64,000 nucleotides of DNA, taken from positions 1-64,000 of the forward strand of contig NC_063071.1 in assembly GCF_022605165.1 (NCBI RefSeq). Direction: 5' to 3'. Below the pieces are notes generated by a model. The model was not told the origin of the DNA and made no database searches. It was given only the letters and a program-made list of their open reading frames with translations. Below are positions 37,048-47,268 of this stretch, piece by piece. The translations under genes and the position numbers were made by a program. Origin of the DNA: Purpureocillium takamizusanense. Taxonomy: Eukaryota > Ascomycota > Sordariomycetes > Hypocreales > Ophiocordycipitaceae. Position 1 is the first letter of the stretch. The number at the start of each line of letters is the position of its first letter.

Positions 37048-37890
37048 AAGTTTTACTATTAGTAAAGGAAGAATAATCTAGGGGTAAAGGTATTCTATTT
37101 TTTTCTAGGTCCGTACCTTACCCCTATACCGTACTAGCTATTTTTAATACGTAAGTATAAGATAAGATTAATGCACTATAATATACGCTAATATCTTAAT
37201 TAAACTTTAATTAAACTATTATTATAATGTAGCGCTTACGCCTATATGCTAATATAGCTTAATTCGCTTAAAAATATATTTCCGCTATTTCCTTATAATA
37301 TTATAATATCGGGGACTTATTTCCTTATACTATACTAAGCAGTAAGGGCGCTATGCTTGCGCTTACGCTTATTACTAATTTTGCCCGCGCTTATAATTAA
37401 CGTAAACGAGGCTATAGCGCCGGTAGGGCCTAAAAATACATTTCCGTTATTTCTTTACGATATTATAATATTAGGGCTATATTATTCCGGGCCGGGCCGG
37501 GCTAGCTGCAAAGCTAAAGCTACCGCCGCTTATAATGCTATTAACGGGCTTAAATCCCCACCCCCCCCCCCTCGCGCCGCCCGCCGCTATAGCTACCTCG
37601 CAATGCCCTCTCGGCTATTATTATCGTCGTCGTCTATAGTCTTTTGCCCTTAGCTACGGGCCTGCGATATAGCTATTAAAAGCGCGTTAAGAGAGGCGTA
37701 GCTATAATATTGCCTATCGTATTACTATAGTGTTTTATATAGGCTATAATAGGCTACTACGGGCGGCCCGCGCCTACGTACCTTATTTATATAGGGGTAT
37801 AGGGCTATGCGGTATACGATTGGCTAGAAAAAAGTTAAAGTAAAATACCTTTGCCCCTAGACTTTTCTTCCTTTACTAATAGTAAAACTC
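37048..37890. mobile_element. hAT-like non-autonomous element, 843 bp
   Basis: Terminal inverted repeats start AAGTTTTACTATTAGTAAAG (left, G-to-A at the first base) and GAGTTTTACTATTAGTAAAG (right, reverse complement). Both ends adjoin a perfect 8-bp duplication TATATTAT (37040-37047 and 37891-37898). The interior 37120-37330 is an inverted relative of 44805-44960 in the 1.1-kb element. An open frame of 98 codons at 37357-37653 lies inside and is not considered a gene. A run of 12 C near 37560 stands out. Confidence 0.85.
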
Positions 37891-38249
37891 TATATTATAT
37901 ATCGCTTTTAGTTACGGGGAATTATATAAATTCGGGTATATAGATATTTATATATCTATATAAGCTATACTCCCTATCTATATACTTTTAACTTATATAA
38001 TTACCTAAATCTATATCCTTATACTAGGTTTACCCCCTTTATATAACCTCGCTCCCTAATATTATAATAAAGAAGGGTATAGTAATAAGTGCAATTTCCC
38101 GGGTTATTATAGTAGGGGTGTCGCATCTATAGGGATGTATTTGCCTAGCATCCCTATAGTATACGTTTGTAAAAAAGGTAGGCCGGTCCGTGTCTCCCGG
38201 GCCGAACTGTTAATTGACTTGCCGTATTTATATAATGATCTATATATAT

Positions 38250-38729
38250 AGTAAGACTATCTTAGGCTTTGCCGGCAACCTTTTAGCGGGGGTCTATATA
38301 TCTCCTCGTTTTGTATCAGAGGTACGGTGTGGGTACCAGCATAAAAGGCGTCACTGTCTAAAGAATTGGGTGTAGGAGTAGTAGAATGAAAATGTATTGA
38401 TCGTGATCTTGATTGCTCCGTCTCTGCCAATTCTCGTTGCCATTTTCCTCTTGTGGACAGGTGAGACATGCAGCTCACTTCACGCACCGTATGCACTTAA
38501 CCGGTACACTCCTGGTTATGCACGTCCAGTTATGCAACACGTCAGCAGAAAATGGGACCACACACCCCCGCCCCCCCCTCCATTTGTCAACTGTAACTCC
38601 CTCTAAATCTCTTTGAATAATTCTTTGCCTTTTGCGTTCGTTTGCGTCGTTCCGTTGTTGCCTGTGATGGTTCGCAGCAGTCTCGACGTGCTCCATACAA
38701 CACTGTCGCCGCTTTCTCCGCCAACAAAC
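38250..38729. promoter_or_regulatory. Upstream region of the MFS gene
   Basis: Transition from the RIP block to normal composition. An in-frame ATG lies upstream at 38613, but the residues it would add do not resemble MFS N-termini. A C-rich tract, CCCCCGCCCCCCC, lies at about 38565-38578. I see no clear TATA box. Confidence 0.4.
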
Positions 38730-40416
38730 ATGAGATCCAAAGACGTGACGGAAGCCAGGGTGGAGGCGAGCGCCAGTCGGGATCCCAACATTGTCGACTG
38801 GGACAGACTAGACGATGCTGAAAATCCCAAAAATTGGGGACGAGGGAGAGTAATTGTGATCATATCGCTTGTTTCTGCCCTCACTTTCCTCAGGTTCGTC
38901 AGACATCGTGCCTCTCTGGCCTGGTTTTATTGGAGAACTAACATACTGAGTGCTTTGTCATCATCCATTTTCGCGCCCGGGATCCCGCAAGTTCTGGACG
39001 ATTTCGGGTCCAAGAGCTCGATGCTCGGCTCTTTCACTGTCTCGATTTTCGTCATTGGCTACGGCGTGGGGCCACTATTCCTTGCGCCGCTCTCCGAAAT
39101 CTACGGTCGCCTGCCCGTCTACCACGTCTGCAACTGCATCTTTGTTCTCTTCAGCGCTGCATGCGCTCTGGCCCCCAGCCTTCCCGCCCTGCTAGTCTTG
39201 CGCTTGTTTGCTGGTCTGGCTGGCAGTTGCCCTTTGGCTCTGAGTGCTGGGACTATCGCCGATGTCACCCCCTATAAGAGACGTGGTATGGTTACGGCGT
39301 GGTGGACTGTGGGTCCCCTTATAGGTCCGGTCATTGGACCCATTGGTACGTGTGACTAGACGTTTGCGAAAACTACCCAGGTCTGACAAGAGGCTACACT
39401 CGTAGGTGGAGGTTATCTCATACAGGCGAAAGGCTGGAGATGGTCATTCTGGCTCATGACAATAGTGGTATGTCTCTGTTAACCGGAACATGTCGACTCT
39501 AGGTCCTAATCTGTAATGATAGGCTGGTGTCGTCTTCGTACTTTCCCTGTTTTCCATGCGCGAAACCTATGCATATACCATTCTCGATCGCAAAGCCAGA
39601 AGGCTTCGCAAGGAGACTGGCAATAAGCATCTTCGCTCCGCCTTAGACGAAGGAGGCTCGGCAGAAGAGAGGCTAAGGACAGCTATTACTCGACCAACAA
39701 AGATGCTGGTCTGTTCGCCAGTAATCCTTCTTATCTCTGTCCTCATGTTCATGTTTTATGGCTACTTCTACCTTATCTTTACCGTTCTGCCACCTTTGTA
39801 TGAAGAAGAATACGGCTTCTCGACTGGCCAAGTTGGCCTTACATTTCTCGGACTAGGCATCGGATCATTGATCGCTACGGCAATTTCGGGGTTAACTGCT
39901 GATAAATTGGCCCTATACATGAATAAGGCGGGCGGAGAGCCGCAACCCGAATATCGTCTACCTTTGCTTGTGCTTGCATCCTGCATCATACCAATTGGAC
40001 TATTCTGGATTGGCTGGACTGCTGACTCCCGCCAACATTGGATTCTTCCCATCATCGGCTCAAGTGTCTTGAGCATTGGCATTACTTTCGCTTCCGTACG
40101 TCCAGCAGTCGCTCATCCTTGCCCGGCCACGGCGAAAATGCACTAATCTGGGAGTATATAGAACGGTAGCACGCTATACCTTATCGACGCCTATGGCGCA
40201 TATTCTGCCTCTGCCGTGGCTGCATGCATTATCTTACGCTCTATGGGCGGTGCGCTGTTACCGCTCGCGGGCGGCCCGATGTTCGAGGCGCTGGGGATGG
40301 GTTGGGGAGGCTCTGTACTGGCCTTCATTGCCATTGCTTTGATACCAGTGCCGATCCTCTTTTTGAAGTATGGAGAGCGTATTCGCTGGAAAATCTTATT
40401 CAATGTCCGGTTTTGA
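38730..40416 (+). CDS. MFS drug:H+ antiporter-type exporter
   Basis: Predicted polytopic plasma-membrane exporter of 482 residues, likely the efflux pump of the adjacent cluster. Inferred exons are 38730-38893, 38951-39345, 39406-39467, 39523-40095 and 40162-40416, joined in one frame, with CTAAY-type branch sites in the introns. The N-terminus (NIVDWDRLDDAENPKNW) is typical of fungal DHA1 transporters. Motif A reads PLSEIYGRLPVY, and motif C, restored by splicing, is PLIGPVIGPIGGGYL. The C-terminal half reads FWIGWTADSRQHWILP and, after the last intron, YLIDAYGAYSASAVAA. All hydrophobic segments expected of the family appear present. The start at 38730 is chosen by similarity; 38613 is an alternative. 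Confidence 0.88.
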
Positions 40417-41850
40417 TGGCACGCGAGGGACAGGATATCAGGACGTTTCGCAGGCAGGATGTCAATATCAGTAATCACGGACGGCTTGAACGCCACAACA
40501 TCACTAGCACAAGGCAACAATACTGCAGCCTACAGATGTCTCAGTTGCCTATTGCTTCATCTCCGCTACCTAACGCTTCAACATAGCTATAAGAACTCGA
40601 CATTTATCGCTCCTTTAGACAATGAAAGCGGTCTTCTTACGATCTAAGTGCAATATCCCTCGTGAGTTGCAGAACGGAACCTGGCACTGCTTTGTCAAGA
40701 CATAATCCGCTGCCAACTTCAGCGCAGCGTACGGTCGCAGGCACTGCTTGTCATAACGAGATCGTAAGCTGTACGTGGTATGTATCGTAGGTATGTACTG
40801 AAACGCCGCGTCTTTTGGTTAATGAGGCGGTTCACAATTCAGAGCGTAGCCCTTTTATCGACGCACGTCCGATGCGCAGGTACTCTCACTCTGTTTGCAA
40901 GGGGTTGGCGCTTGCGTGGCTCCTCTATAGGAGCAATCGCATGTTGCCCTTGACAATTGGATTGGTGAGGCACATTTGTCAAGTCGGACTCCGCACCAGG
41001 ATGGTGCCACGCTGTCCTCCGTCCGTCTAGGAAACGGAATGGTGAAGACGATTGGCACGTAAGCTACACGACGGTCCACGGTGGCGTGTCGGCAGTCGTG
41101 TTGGAGCCAGCTTGGAGGGCATACTTCGTAGAGTGGCCGCGGTTACTCATACCGCCGACAGCCATGAGGGAGTGGCGGGAATCCCAGATGACGGGACGGA
41201 TATGTTAGACGCGGGCATTTGGTTTATACCTACTAAGGCCACGCAATCCAGTCCGCGCACGAGACGTAGCTGGCGGAGAGCCATGTTCGCTATCACGGCG
41301 AAATGAGCTCGCGGCTTTGTCGCAGCTGCAAAGACAATCGTACAACGAGACGATATCGGCTGCAACGACCGAGCGCAATTTATGACAGAAGGGGAAGGGC
41401 CTTGCAGTACTGACAATATTGGTCTCGGCGCCACTCGAATTATATAGTAGCCACCTATAAGCTTAGGAATTGGCAGACGCCCTACCTTACTTGCCTAAAT
41501 TGGTATAAAGTATAGTAGGACTAACTCCGGAGGGTAGTGGGATTAGGCATGCCGGATGGGAGTGGCAGATTCAGCCGCGATGTGGCGTATCCTGCATGAG
41601 ACATGCCAAGAATAACGACACGAAGGACAACCGCAAAAGAGGGGCCACCCCTCTTCCTTCCTGACAGTGAAGACGATATGCTCAATAGAATGCGTTTTCC
41701 TGTGCTTTGATGACCTACAGACTGCGCCCTCGTAGCTGACATCGTCACTTGGACATGAAAATGACCCCCCACCCCCCCCTAAATCCTAAACTTTCCCGTA
41801 AGACTTGCAACTTTATAATATATTTATTTTGACCGGTGGGCAGAAAACAC
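40417..41850. other. Intergenic, no gene recognised
   Basis: About 1.4 kb between the MFS gene and the 3' end of the convergent dioxygenase gene. Several 60-95 codon frames occur, none with recognisable motifs. A C-rich tract lies at 41764-41780. Nothing I can annotate. Confidence 0.5.
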
Positions 41851-43086
41851 TCAGCTTAGGTCAAGCAATGGAAGTTCCACGCCGAGACTGGCATGCGATT
41901 TTAAGGAGTCAATGGAGATCGCCGGGTGCGTCTCGAGATACGGCTTGCGCGTGAAGAAGATTAATACATCGCGAGTCGCTCGCCTCGTCTTGTCCTCGGC
42001 ATAAACCGCCGTCAGGCTATGCTTACGCTCATGATCCACTATCATCATGGTATCCAGGCACGAGCCATGCCTATTGCGGCCAACAATCTTGAGCGGGGAC
42101 GCCTCTCTCAGCGGGGTGCCTGTGACTTCGTCCATACTATGTAGGAAGGTGGCCGCGCTAGTGGAGGTCATGTTGTCGGCGCCGAGGAGGGTGACCAGGG
42201 TGTGATCCGCTCCATCGGAATGCACACCCTCCAGAGCCGGTTCACCGAGGAGATCCTGTGTAGTATGCGTCCGAACACTGAATGCGATACATACCCATTT
42301 ATTCAAGTCATAGTTGAGGTTCGGGCGCCTGGAGATATCGATGCCGTGAATCATGATGGCTTTGAAAATGAGCACCGCCAGAAAGGCGCTGTTGAGGCCG
42401 ATGTCGCCTTTCATCTCGTTAAAAGTTCGAACCTTGCCGGAGTCCCAACGCTTAAAGTCCTCATCCTCAGAGAGCAGGAAGGGCTGGTTCTCGAGTCGGC
42501 GCAAGGACTTCGTGTCGAAATCAAAGCAGAAACGAGAGTTTGCGCTAGTGCGGAAGGGCATAGTAGGGTCGGTTCCCAAGTTGTCGCTTGTCGAAGGTAG
42601 GGTGGCTATATCTTCGTGAGTGGCTCCAAGGCCGAGTAATATGGGCAGCATGTCTTGCCCTCTCACGAAAACCGACCGGTCACGGATATATTGTTCCCTG
42701 ATCCTCGCAATCCGAGCAACCGCCTGATAGAAATCTGATTTGATCACGTTGCCTTCCAGCTGACGCCGTATGGATTCCGTATTTTCCATCTTTTGCATGG
42801 CTGCAGATTGCACTAGAAAACGTGGTCGAGGGGATATATGGTGGGCAGCTATGTCTAGTGGCGGGCCGGCTGGCGCAGCCCTGCTCGTGGATGGTACATA
42901 ATGAAGTTTACGCCGATGGGAGATCGTGGTAGTGGCAGCAGCGGCAGCGGTGTTAAGTCCACAGGTCAAGGGCAATGACCGGAGCGAACCACGACCTGCG
43001 TTAACGAGCGAAAACATCTCTTTTGCGAGTAGGACAGTAGAAGAGAGTAGATGATAGTGCCAAATCAAGAACCTTTGATGAGGCAT
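41851..43086 (-). CDS. 2OG-Fe dioxygenase of the PF10014 family, putative amino-acid hydroxylase
   Basis: Predicted non-haem iron enzyme of 411 residues in one exon. The family includes bacterial hydroxylases of free amino acids such as L-isoleucine. The iron site reads EGVHSDGADH (His289, Asp291) and DHERKHSLTAV (His356), with Arg372 in TRDVLIFF as the probable 2-oxoglutarate contact. The region before residue 110 is unlike the family. Starting at Met24, it is rich in Arg, Ser and Ala without acidic residues, so it may be a mitochondrial presequence. I infer that it makes a hydroxylated amino acid for the NRPS, because it lies between the exporter and the other cluster genes. The substrate cannot be told from sequence. 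Confidence 0.78.
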   Translation of the reverse strand: MPHQRFLIWHYHLLSSTVLLAKEMFSLVNAGRGSLRSLPLTCGLNTAAAAATTTISHRRKLHYVPSTSRAAPAGPPLDIAAHHISPRPRFLVQSAAMQKMENTESIRRQLEGNVIKSDFYQAVARIARIREQYIRDRSVFVRGQDMLPILLGLGATHEDIATLPSTSDNLGTDPTMPFRTSANSRFCFDFDTKSLRRLENQPFLLSEDEDFKRWDSGKVRTFNEMKGDIGLNSAFLAVLIFKAIMIHGIDISRRPNLNYDLNKWVCIAFSVRTHTTQDLLGEPALEGVHSDGADHTLVTLLGADNMTSTSAATFLHSMDEVTGTPLREASPLKIVGRNRHGSCLDTMMIVDHERKHSLTAVYAEDKTRRATRDVLIFFTRKPYLETHPAISIDSLKSHASLGVELPLLDLS

Positions 43087-43206
43087 GGAACTTTTTCACT
43101 GCAAATATCTAACAGTATTCGCAGAAAGGGAAGCATGTGAGAAAACGATTAGCGTATATGAATTTCAACCCATTTGCGGATATGAGGTAATACGGTGGGG
43201 AGATTT

Positions 43207-43640
43207 ATTACCTATGGGGATCTGCCGTGATCGGTATTACTCGGCGGAGGCCGCTTTAGAATTGCTGTGACCTGAACGGTAGGCTCGTCTGGGATACCAA
43301 CGTAAGCAGCCGAGGCGATGCAGTGCAGAGCAACCCCATTACGGTCACGTTTCTCAAAAATATACTCATGTACTTCATCCTGAGTAAAATCTCTCATAGA
43401 CAGCCTTTTTTCGTCCATCCCTGACACCTGGTGGCGCCGTTGATACGAAGGCTGACGGACGCCCTTGAATTTCACAACCAGCCTCCCACACTCTGGCAAT
43501 AATACATCGTCGCTAGGGATTCGCTTGGTAAAGCCAGGGTTGTTCTGGATGCTTGTCAGGAAAGTCTCGACACGAGGCTGTTTCTTGAGAGCTCGCGAAT
43601 TCCGCCTTGATCCGTTATTCAGGATAAGTTACAGTTCGTA
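43207..43640 (-). CDS. Hypothetical ORF or gene remnant
   Basis: A minus-strand open frame of roughly 140 codons with no good upstream ATG. The recognisable text is QPRVETFLTSIQNNPGF, then ECGRLVVKFKGVRQPS, MDEKRLSMRDFTQDEVHEY and NGVALHCIASAAYVGIPDE. The composition looks protein-like, but I do not recognise a family. It lies in the upstream region of the dioxygenase gene. It may be an exon of a lost gene or chance. Confidence 0.3.
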
Positions 43641-43916
43641 CGGCGACTCTCAAAGAAAGTAACACCGCTGCCCCACAGCTGACGTTTTAAGGTACTGGAG
43701 TACTCCAGTAAATGTGGCCAGCGCACACCGAATGGAGTAATTGAGAAGTAATCAATCGTTATATTGGCTCGCCCCAGTGGCTTTTACTAATATAGGTACA
43801 ATCCAATCAATATTACTAACTCTAAGCCCTATAGAGAGTTTTATCATCATTAGTCTACGTCTTTAAAGAACATAAGTTTCTAATATTACGATAAAAAGAC
43901 GATACGGAATATTAAA

Positions 43917-45055
43917 GAGTAGTACTATTCGTAGAGCCGGTTTTCTCTAGTCGTAGAGCCGTCTCTATATTAATTTTTTTTCTAGCCAATCCTATGCCTT
44001 ATAGCCCGCTATACCCGACCACCGTTCGCAGCCCGGGCTAGCGCGCGACTATAACGAAGTCTATCGTAGCCCGCTGTGTTAGTAAGAGAAGGCGTAAGAA
44101 AGAGCTATAGTAGAGAGACGAGGGAAAGGGGGGGGCCAAGAACGGAAACGGCCAGGGGTAAAAAGGGGCTATAAGGATAAGACTATAAGGACAACTATAA
44201 AAGAGGGAAGCTTTCCTAGTTAGAGAGGGCTCCTCACGCCTCTTCAGTTATAGCCGATAATACTCACTCTTTTGCCCCTATTTTATGCTTTAGATATAAG
44301 CATGCTTCATTAATACGAGTGTCTTACGTTACCGCGGAATACCGTATAGTTTTATAAACTATCGTAAATACGGATATTTAACGCTAAAGACTATTTAATT
44401 AAAGCCTAACGGATCTCTTACTATACTTATAGATTAGAATACGGGAGTCCTTATACTACGGTATGCCGGGCAAGGATAGGAAGAGGACGAAGGGAAAGCG
44501 CTCCGCGGTTTAGTATCTTTCTCGCCTTAACATACCGCCTATAAGCTTTAATTTAATACTACCGCTAACGCCTCCCGCAAGACGTTAAATGCCTATATCG
44601 TAGCCTTACGGTAGGCCTTACGGTAGGCCTTATAGTAGGCCTTATAGTAGGTAATAGGCGATAACGAAGACGGTATTAATAGTGCCTATAGCGGCGGCGC
44701 GGTTATTTAAGGCCGACTAGTAGTATTATAAGCGATAGTAGCGATAGTACTTAATATACGTAAGCGCCTAGCGGCCCGGCCCGGAAAAACGAGTCTTTAA
44801 TATTATAATATCTAACGGAAACGCATTTTTTAGGCGAATTAAGCCTTATTAGCGCGCAGGCGTAAGCGCTACGTTATAATAATATAGTTTAATTAAAGTT
44901 TAATTAAGATATTAGCGTGCGTTATAGCGCGCCGGTCTCGTCTTATACTTACGTACTAAAAATGGCTAGCGTAATATAGGGGCGGGGCGCGGGCCTAGAA
45001 AAAAGTAGAACGGCTCTACGACTAGAGAAAACCGGCTCTACGAATAGTAGTACTC
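43917..45055. mobile_element. hAT-type non-autonomous element, 1.14 kb, perfect TIRs
   Basis: The terminal inverted repeats are identical over 46 bp, starting GAGTAGTACTATTCGTAGAG. Flanks are ATATTAAA (43909-43916) and ATATCAAA (45056-45063), an 8-bp target duplication with one mismatch. Subterminal TAGCCCGCTATA and GTAGCCCGCTG motifs are present. There is no transposase frame, so it depends on a relative in trans. It is moderately GC-rich and less RIP-damaged than the relatives at 4123-4570, 30323-33651 and 37048-37890. It sits between the dioxygenase and thioesterase genes. Confidence 0.9.
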
Positions 45056-45162
45056 ATATCAAAAAGGGTCTAATCGCCTGCGTCTAACTTCATATATACT
45101 GAAACGACTGTTCTAGATGCTTAAAGACAATTCCAATACAGACATTGTATCGAGCTACCACT

Positions 45163-46358
45163 ATGTTCCCAGACGCGCCGAATCCAATTCAAATTCAATT
45201 TGCACCGTCGGACCAAGGCAAGCCCGAACGGGCACCGCTGATTCTGATACACGATAGCAGTGGTACGACGTTCGGCTACTTCGCGCTCGGCGACCTCGAT
45301 CGTGATGTTTGGGCTATACACGATTCCAACTACTAGGAAGCGACTGCCTCGGGAGGGGGGGTAGATGACATAGCAGCCCATTACATTCAGCTCATTGAAG
45401 CTACGGGAATTCTAGGGCCTGTTGTATTAGGAGGTATGTTCTATCTACATTCAATTACAAAGAAGAGAGACGGAAAGGAAAAAAGGAAGATACCTTATCT
45501 GCCTCATAAGCACGAGCTTACGAAGCATAATGAGCAGGGTGGTCCTTCGGTGGTTACGTCGCAATCGCGATGGCTCGTAGGTTGGTAGCGGGGACAGCCT
45601 CAATCACCACCGCTGCCTTGCTGTTGATTGATTCCCCTTACCCTCTCTCGCTGAGACACGTAGATTCAACACTGCTCAGCACCACTGGGCTGGACCTACA
45701 CCCTGCTCCATTGAATGATGTGCCAGATTTGGCTCTACAATCGATGACGCGAGCCGATACTATGTTGCGGAGTTGGAATCTGCCTACATGGGAGCAAGAA
45801 GGATCTAGAAAAGGGTTTTGCTTGGCGAGTCAACCATTAATACATGATGAAAGGCTGAAGGGAGAGCAAGTGACATGCGTTGAACGAAACAGCAACCTCG
45901 AGAGCGGAGACTCGGTGTTCAAGCCACGTGCAGCTTGTCCACCACCGGCCATTCTCGTCCGCTGTAAACAATCGGTTGACAAACAGGATTTGTCAAAGAT
46001 TTGTGTAGTAGACATTCATCGATACGAGAAGCTCCTGGGTTGGGAAAAAGGGCAACCTGGGTTTATCAAGGCTGTGATTGAAGTTGATGCAAATCACTAC
46101 AATATTTTTGATACCAACGACAGTCTAAAGGTACGAATGCTTCCATGCTGGTTCATTTCAAACCTTATAAGGTTACTCACTACCCGCACAGATGGAAAGT
46201 GTGACGAGATCATTGAAAGAGTGTTTGGCCAATTATTGAAATTACAGAGCCAACCAGAAAGACTCCGCTTCTCGAGCGATGAAGAACGAACCTCAAGCAC
46301 GCTGCGGGCTATCATGTTATATAGGTGCGTGTGGAGGGGCCTCCGGAATATATCTTGA
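45163..46358 (+). pseudogene. Stand-alone thioesterase of NRPS/PKS type with one premature stop
   Basis: An alpha/beta-hydrolase resembling the thioesterase domains of fungal NRPSs and PKSs, which release a carrier-bound product. Inferred exons are 45163-45433, 45538-46130 and 46200-46358 (341 codons). The first intron joins PVVLG to the nucleophile motif GWSFGGYVAIAMARRL (Ser93). The late blocks VVDIHRYEKLLGWEKG and VDANHYNIF supply the expected acid/His region. The frame is interrupted once, by TAG at 45334-45336 (codon 58). A CAG-to-TAG change is what RIP makes, so this may be a recently disabled gene. An intron from GTACGA near 45265 to this TAG could bypass the stop but would delete conserved sequence. 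A read error is the other option. Confidence 0.75.
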
Positions 46359-47168
46359 AGCTTTGACGTCTTGATGCCTGATAAGAAGATTGTTTTCCTT
46401 TCCTTTTCTCTGGGAGGGGACTGACAGACGTTCGATTTCCCTAATGGTCAGATGTGTTGAATAATAAACGCATTCGAACCGTGACCACCCTTTGTCAAGG
46501 TGACATGGGATAGTAGTACTCAGCTCCAGCGTCGTCGAGTCAACTAAGCATTCTTGGCCGCCCACTCCTCCTATTCCGAGAACCGGCCGTGGTAACCGGG
46601 AAATATCGCGTGATAGCGCAACCCAGGTTTCCCATATCAGTTTCTCTACCAGCCGCCCCAACTCTCGCCCCCACAGGTCATCGCCTCTTTTCATCCCGCC
46701 GGGCCCTCCCTATCCAGCCAGCGGTCCCTTGGCATGTCACGCAAGGCGAAATATCCGTGAGGCTTCCCGACCGCTTGGTTACGCATGGCGGACCACTGCA
46801 TATCCAACGCACGCTACCATCAAAATCGCAGGTTTTGCCGGTTCATCTTTTGTACTGCCTGCGCGCCGAGCTCATCGACGTCGATGATGGGGTCGAAGCG
46901 GGTGACCTCGCGCTGGAGTCGGTCTACGCCATAACCCTAACCCTAATCCCCTGGATCGGCGGGGCTATAACTGGTCTACCTCCGTTTTTCATAGAGTTGG
47001 TTAGCCACCCGTCGGTATATCACATATATCTAATCGTTCTCTGCCGTGGTTCGTAGCTGATAATTGTGCAAGCCGGCTGGTCAAACCAAGTATTACGTTG
47101 CGTGTCAGCTCACGTAATACAGTAGGTACACCATCTAACAGAATTTAAATCGATCATTCGTCTCCGAC
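46359..47168. other. Intergenic with a short interstitial telomere repeat
   Basis: No recognisable gene. A plus-strand frame of 155 codons (46589-47056) has no motif and overlaps equally poor minus-strand frames. At 46932-46946 the sequence TAACCCTAACCCTAA is 2.5 units of the telomere repeat in the same orientation as the chromosome end. Confidence 0.5.
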
Positions 47169-47264
47169 ATGGCTGATTGCACCCCTTCTCAGACCAATCT
47201 CTCTGCCGATGTTGCATTGGAAAACCTCTTGAGGCTCAACCCGAGATTTCCCATCTGTTTGTAA
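47169..47264 (+). promoter_or_regulatory. Upstream ORF of the P450 gene, 31 codons
   Basis: An ATG at 47169 opens a frame that closes with TAA at 47262-47264, four bases before the P450 ATG at 47269. If it lies in the transcript it would require reinitiation for P450 translation. The transcription start is unknown, so its role is conjecture. Confidence 0.4.
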
Positions 47265-47268
47265 CGTC

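Noticed and set aside
37357..37653. 98-codon plus-strand ORF in an AT-rich block
   Set aside because: It lies wholly inside the 37048-37890 non-autonomous hAT element, with low-complexity proline and serine runs and no motif.
38613..38729. Upstream in-frame ATG extension of the MFS gene
   Set aside because: The added residues are hydrophobic and unlike the acidic-polar N-terminus of the family, so 38730 is preferred.
46589..47056. 155-codon plus-strand ORF between thioesterase and P450
   Set aside because: No motif, spans the telomere-like tract, and the reading frame on the other strand is equally open in parts.
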